Positions 61,936 through 64,000 of a stretch of 64,000 bases of DNA are shown one piece after another. The notes beneath the pieces are model-generated. The model made no database searches. It saw only the letters and a program-made list of their open reading frames with translations, and was not told where the DNA came from. Position 1 is the stretch's first letter. The number at the start of each line of letters is the position of its first letter. The position numbers and the translations under genes were made by a program. Source of the stretch: Aulosira sp. FACHB-615 (GTDB taxonomy: Bacteria > Cyanobacteriota > Cyanobacteriia > Cyanobacteriales > Nostocaceae). The stretch lies in contig NZ_JACJSE010000014.1 in the NCBI RefSeq assembly GCF_014698045.1, positions 1 through 64,000 on the forward strand, read 5' to 3'.

Positions 61936-62084
61936 TGTTGTTTCTCCCTTGCCACTGCGTCCTTATAACGTTGTTTAATCAGGTCAACATCAGCCTGTGG
62001 AGTTTTATTACGGTAGTCAGATATGTTAGGAAAATTTGAAAGCTTGAATGCCAGTAATAGTAAGACTTTTCCTTCTGCCTTCTG
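61932..62084 (-). pseudogene. Truncated toxin remnant (RelE/HigB-like C-terminus)
   Basis: In frame to the TGA at 61932 reads EGKVLLLLAFKLSNFPNISD then YRNKTPQADVDLIKQRYKDA. GKVLLL.AF..........KTP.ADVDL.KQRY matches the C-terminal end of RelE/HigB (Gp49-like) toxins as I know them. No start codon; the upstream end runs into GCAGAAGGCAGAAGG repeat sequence, where the N-terminal part was lost. The 4-bp overlap with the antitoxin start supports an original toxin-antitoxin operon. Confidence 0.6.
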
Positions 62085-62334
62085 TTATATTATTTGCGAT
62101 TTGCAACTACAAATATAGCAATCCTAAATCATTTGTGAAATTCTCTTTCTTTTCCTTCTTTGTGTACTTTGCGTCCTTTGCGGTTCGTTAAAAAGAATAA
62201 TTTTTCACAACTCAGATAGGATTGCTATATAGCAGTCCTAAATCATTCGTAAACTCAAAGATCCCCGACTTCTTCAAGAAGTCGGGGATCTGAGCCTCTC
62301 GATTTTCACACATCAAATAAGATTGCTATATACC
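62085..62334. repeat. Intergenic dispersed repeats and a 16-bp perfect hairpin
   Basis: Three partial copies (about 62110-62141, 62212-62246, 62309-62334) of the repeat whose other strand reads GGATTGCTATA. A perfect hairpin at 62259-62291, AGATCCCCGACTTCTT, C, AAGAAGTCGGGGATCT, sits between them. No gene seen. Confidence 0.75.
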
Positions 62335-62384
62335 TATGAAAAAACCCGCTTGCAGGAATGAATTAACCATCTTGGGCGGGTTTT
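62335..62384 (-). terminator. Intrinsic terminator of the DUF1517 gene
   Basis: Minus strand: AAAACCCGC, a loop of 26 nt, GCGGGTTTT, then TTCAT. The stop of the DUF1517 gene is 24 bases upstream. Confidence 0.75.
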
Positions 62385-62407
62385 TAATTCTGGCTTCTGA
62401 CTTTTGC

Positions 62408-63385
62408 TTACATCAATTTCAAATCAGGATATTCTGCGAACAAATCATCAGAAGTTAAGGTATCACCTTCAGCTTGAGGAGTCCATAAAACTTCAATTGC
62501 TAACAATTGTTCACCAGGAATGCTACCCATTTGGCGCAAAGCTTGGCGTAAGTCGTCAGCAGAGTTGATGGCGGGAATTTCAAATTTACCGAGAGTTGCT
62601 GCTAACAAGGTAACGATAATATATTCCCCAGGGCCTTCAGTGAAGAGGCGAGTTGGGTTGTCGAGTTCATCACTAGCAGGTAAGGCTTCTTTTGCTAAAG
62701 CAGCTTTGAGTTGGTTATTAACGTTAGAAAGAGTTTCTTCACTAAATTTGCTGCGTTCTGCCAAGGCTAAACGATTAAATTGACTTTCCGCAGAATTTAA
62801 TTTAGCTTGTTGTGTACCACCACCTCCATAGACCCAATATTCTGGATGGCGGAGTAAAGCTAGACTAGTTTCTTGCACAACTGCGGCTCTACCTTCGGGA
62901 GAGTTAGTATCAGCCAGTTCCGCAATTTTGTTGAGTGCGGGTTGCAAATCGCGGGCTTGGGCTAACAAACCAACTTGCAAGCGAGTTACAGAAACATTGG
63001 GGTTGCTGTTATAACCAACTTCATCAATTCCGCCACTGTTAGCACGACGGAAACTTTGAACCAGGAAGTTAGCGATCGCAATAAAAATTAGAATTGTAAA
63101 TAGACCGCCAAATCCGCCGCCAATACCCCAAAACGGTAATAGGAATGGAAAGCCAAAACCACCGCCAGGATAAGGAGCATAATATCCGCCACCACCAGGA
63201 GGTGCGTAGGTACGGGGTGTATAAGTGCGGCTCGAAGGAACTCTAAATGAACCGCCACCGATACGACCACCACTGCGAGCCGCTAAAGCCCCGTCAGCAT
63301 GACCTAATGCTAAGGCTAATACTAAGCTGAGGACAAAGAAGGTTTTTAACAGTGGTTTGATGGTTTGTTGTAGTTTTTTACGCAT
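62408..63385 (-). CDS. DUF1517 domain protein, membrane-anchored
   Basis: 325 residues. Signal peptide or N-terminal helix FFVLSLVLALALGHADGALA, then a Gly/Pro/Tyr-rich linker (residues about 38-90; SGGRIGGGSFRVPSSRTYTP), a membrane helix LFTILIFIAIANFLVQSF, and DUF1517 (VTRLQVGLLAQARDLQPALN; REVLWTPQ-like IEVLWTPQAEGDTLTSDDL near the end). DUF1517 proteins are conserved in cyanobacteria and chloroplasts; function unknown. Lumenal or thylakoid location is likely but not proven. Single gene. Confidence 0.9.
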   Translation of the reverse strand: MRKKLQQTIKPLLKTFFVLSLVLALALGHADGALAARSGGRIGGGSFRVPSSRTYTPRTYAPPGGGGYYAPYPGGGFGFPFLLPFWGIGGGFGGLFTILIFIAIANFLVQSFRRANSGGIDEVGYNSNPNVSVTRLQVGLLAQARDLQPALNKIAELADTNSPEGRAAVVQETSLALLRHPEYWVYGGGGTQQAKLNSAESQFNRLALAERSKFSEETLSNVNNQLKAALAKEALPASDELDNPTRLFTEGPGEYIIVTLLAATLGKFEIPAINSADDLRQALRQMGSIPGEQLLAIEVLWTPQAEGDTLTSDDLFAEYPDLKLM

Positions 63386-64000
63386 AACACAGTCGCTTGA
63401 AAAATTTTATTGCTGATGATTGCATCCTATTGTTGATAGGATTTTGCGGTATGTAGCTGATGCCAGCCCGCGACTAGTAAGCGAGTATTGTATTGGCAGT
63501 AGCTTTCTGTAACATCATTAACTGTTGCTACATCTTCAATTTACCGCGACTTATCCCAGGTACACAGCAGACGGAGGGGGGATTTCTGTAGTAGATTACC
63601 GTACCTTGGAACTTCTGCTAGAGCTTAGGAACTTTGGGATCAATTAATAATTGCCCTAAAAGTCAGGCTAAAGATGGGTGCATCCACTTTCAGCATTCAA
63701 CCCTGCGCTAAGGCGCACGCTACGCGAACAGACTGAAGTCTGGTACTATGCAAACTATTTGCCAGTGTGGCTACCCATACTGAATAATTTAAGTTAGACT
63801 ATAAGGCTAATATCGCACTCATATTTGATTTGAAAAAAATCAATACCTGAGATCAGGCTTCTGTACTAATGTCTACTAATAAAGATAATTTCAATTACCA
63901 AAATTGATGTTTATGTATTCACAAAATGGCATCAATTATTACAAAAATAAATATATACATAAATCACATTTGATTTAGAGAAAAAATACTTTTTCCTACT
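63386..64000. other. Right-edge non-coding region
   Basis: 615 bp without a supported gene. Contains a repeat 'GCGCTAAGGCGCACGCTACG' near 63704-63724, followed by ACAGACTGAAGTCTGGTAC, an inverted pair. The DUF1517 promoter should be near 63400-63450. Confidence 0.5.

Overview
The window comes from a filamentous, probably heterocyst-forming cyanobacterium of the Nostoc/Anabaena/Calothrix group. The palindrome GCGATCGC (HIP1) is very frequent. There are many short extragenic palindromes and heptamer-like tandem repeats (CACTCAG, AGTTATC, GGGAGACAAG types). The gene set (xisI, a carotenoid oxygenase, a PatA-type regulator in a pix/hmp-like chemotaxis cluster, a cyanobacterial contractile injection system) fits Nostocales. 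No genus can be fixed from sequence reading alone.

Layout. 1-112 is the 5' end of a 16S rRNA gene on the minus strand. 0.4-4.8 kb carries nadC, a type II peroxiredoxin with glutathione reductase beside it, and a Uma2 nuclease. 5.0-8.9 kb is one very large TPR-CHAT protein with thirteen near-identical 46-residue repeats. 9-11.2 kb is a decayed accessory patch: a 21-bp tandem repeat, the tail of a truncated xisH joined to an intact xisI, and an Rpn-type nuclease gene between two direct repeats. 11.3-20 kb holds mostly ordinary genes (GNAT, ABC exporter, sucrase/ferredoxin-like protein, DedA, ABC-2 permease, carotenoid oxygenase). 20-23.6 kb has an overlapping FIST plus histidine kinase pair and an hsp20 gene with a possible RNA-thermometer leader. 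23.7-31.1 kb is a five-gene chemotaxis operon on the minus strand (PatA-like, CheY, CheW, MCP, CheA hybrid).

31.8-32.7 kb has almost no coding capacity but contains four spaced copies of a roughly 110-nt minus-strand unit, each ending in a strong intrinsic terminator. These look like a multicopy small-RNA family. 32.7-49.6 kb is a contractile injection system (eCIS/tCIS) locus. The minus operon encodes a DUF4255 terminator protein, the sheath, three tube paralogues, two small paralogous assembly proteins and a DUF6760-like protein with no normal start codon. The plus strand encodes a histidine kinase, a NarL-type regulator, a second DUF4255 protein, the AAA+ ATPase and three cargo-like proteins. 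The cargo proteins share an N-terminal tag and a related ~120-bp leader, but each has a different C-terminal domain. Spike and baseplate genes are not in the window, so the system is split or continues elsewhere.

49.8-64 kb returns to mostly housekeeping and signalling genes: a D,D-carboxypeptidase, a SMI1/KNR4 plus HEAT-repeat pair, a PAS/GAF/GGDEF diguanylate cyclase, a LOG-family protein, an SRPBCC protein, a multi-helix MscS-related channel, an orphan antitoxin with the tail of its lost toxin, and a DUF1517 protein.

The most interesting material is the cargo family with its shared tag and leader, the tandem small-RNA-like units, and the TPR-CHAT protein. All family assignments are by reading motifs; no database search was possible.
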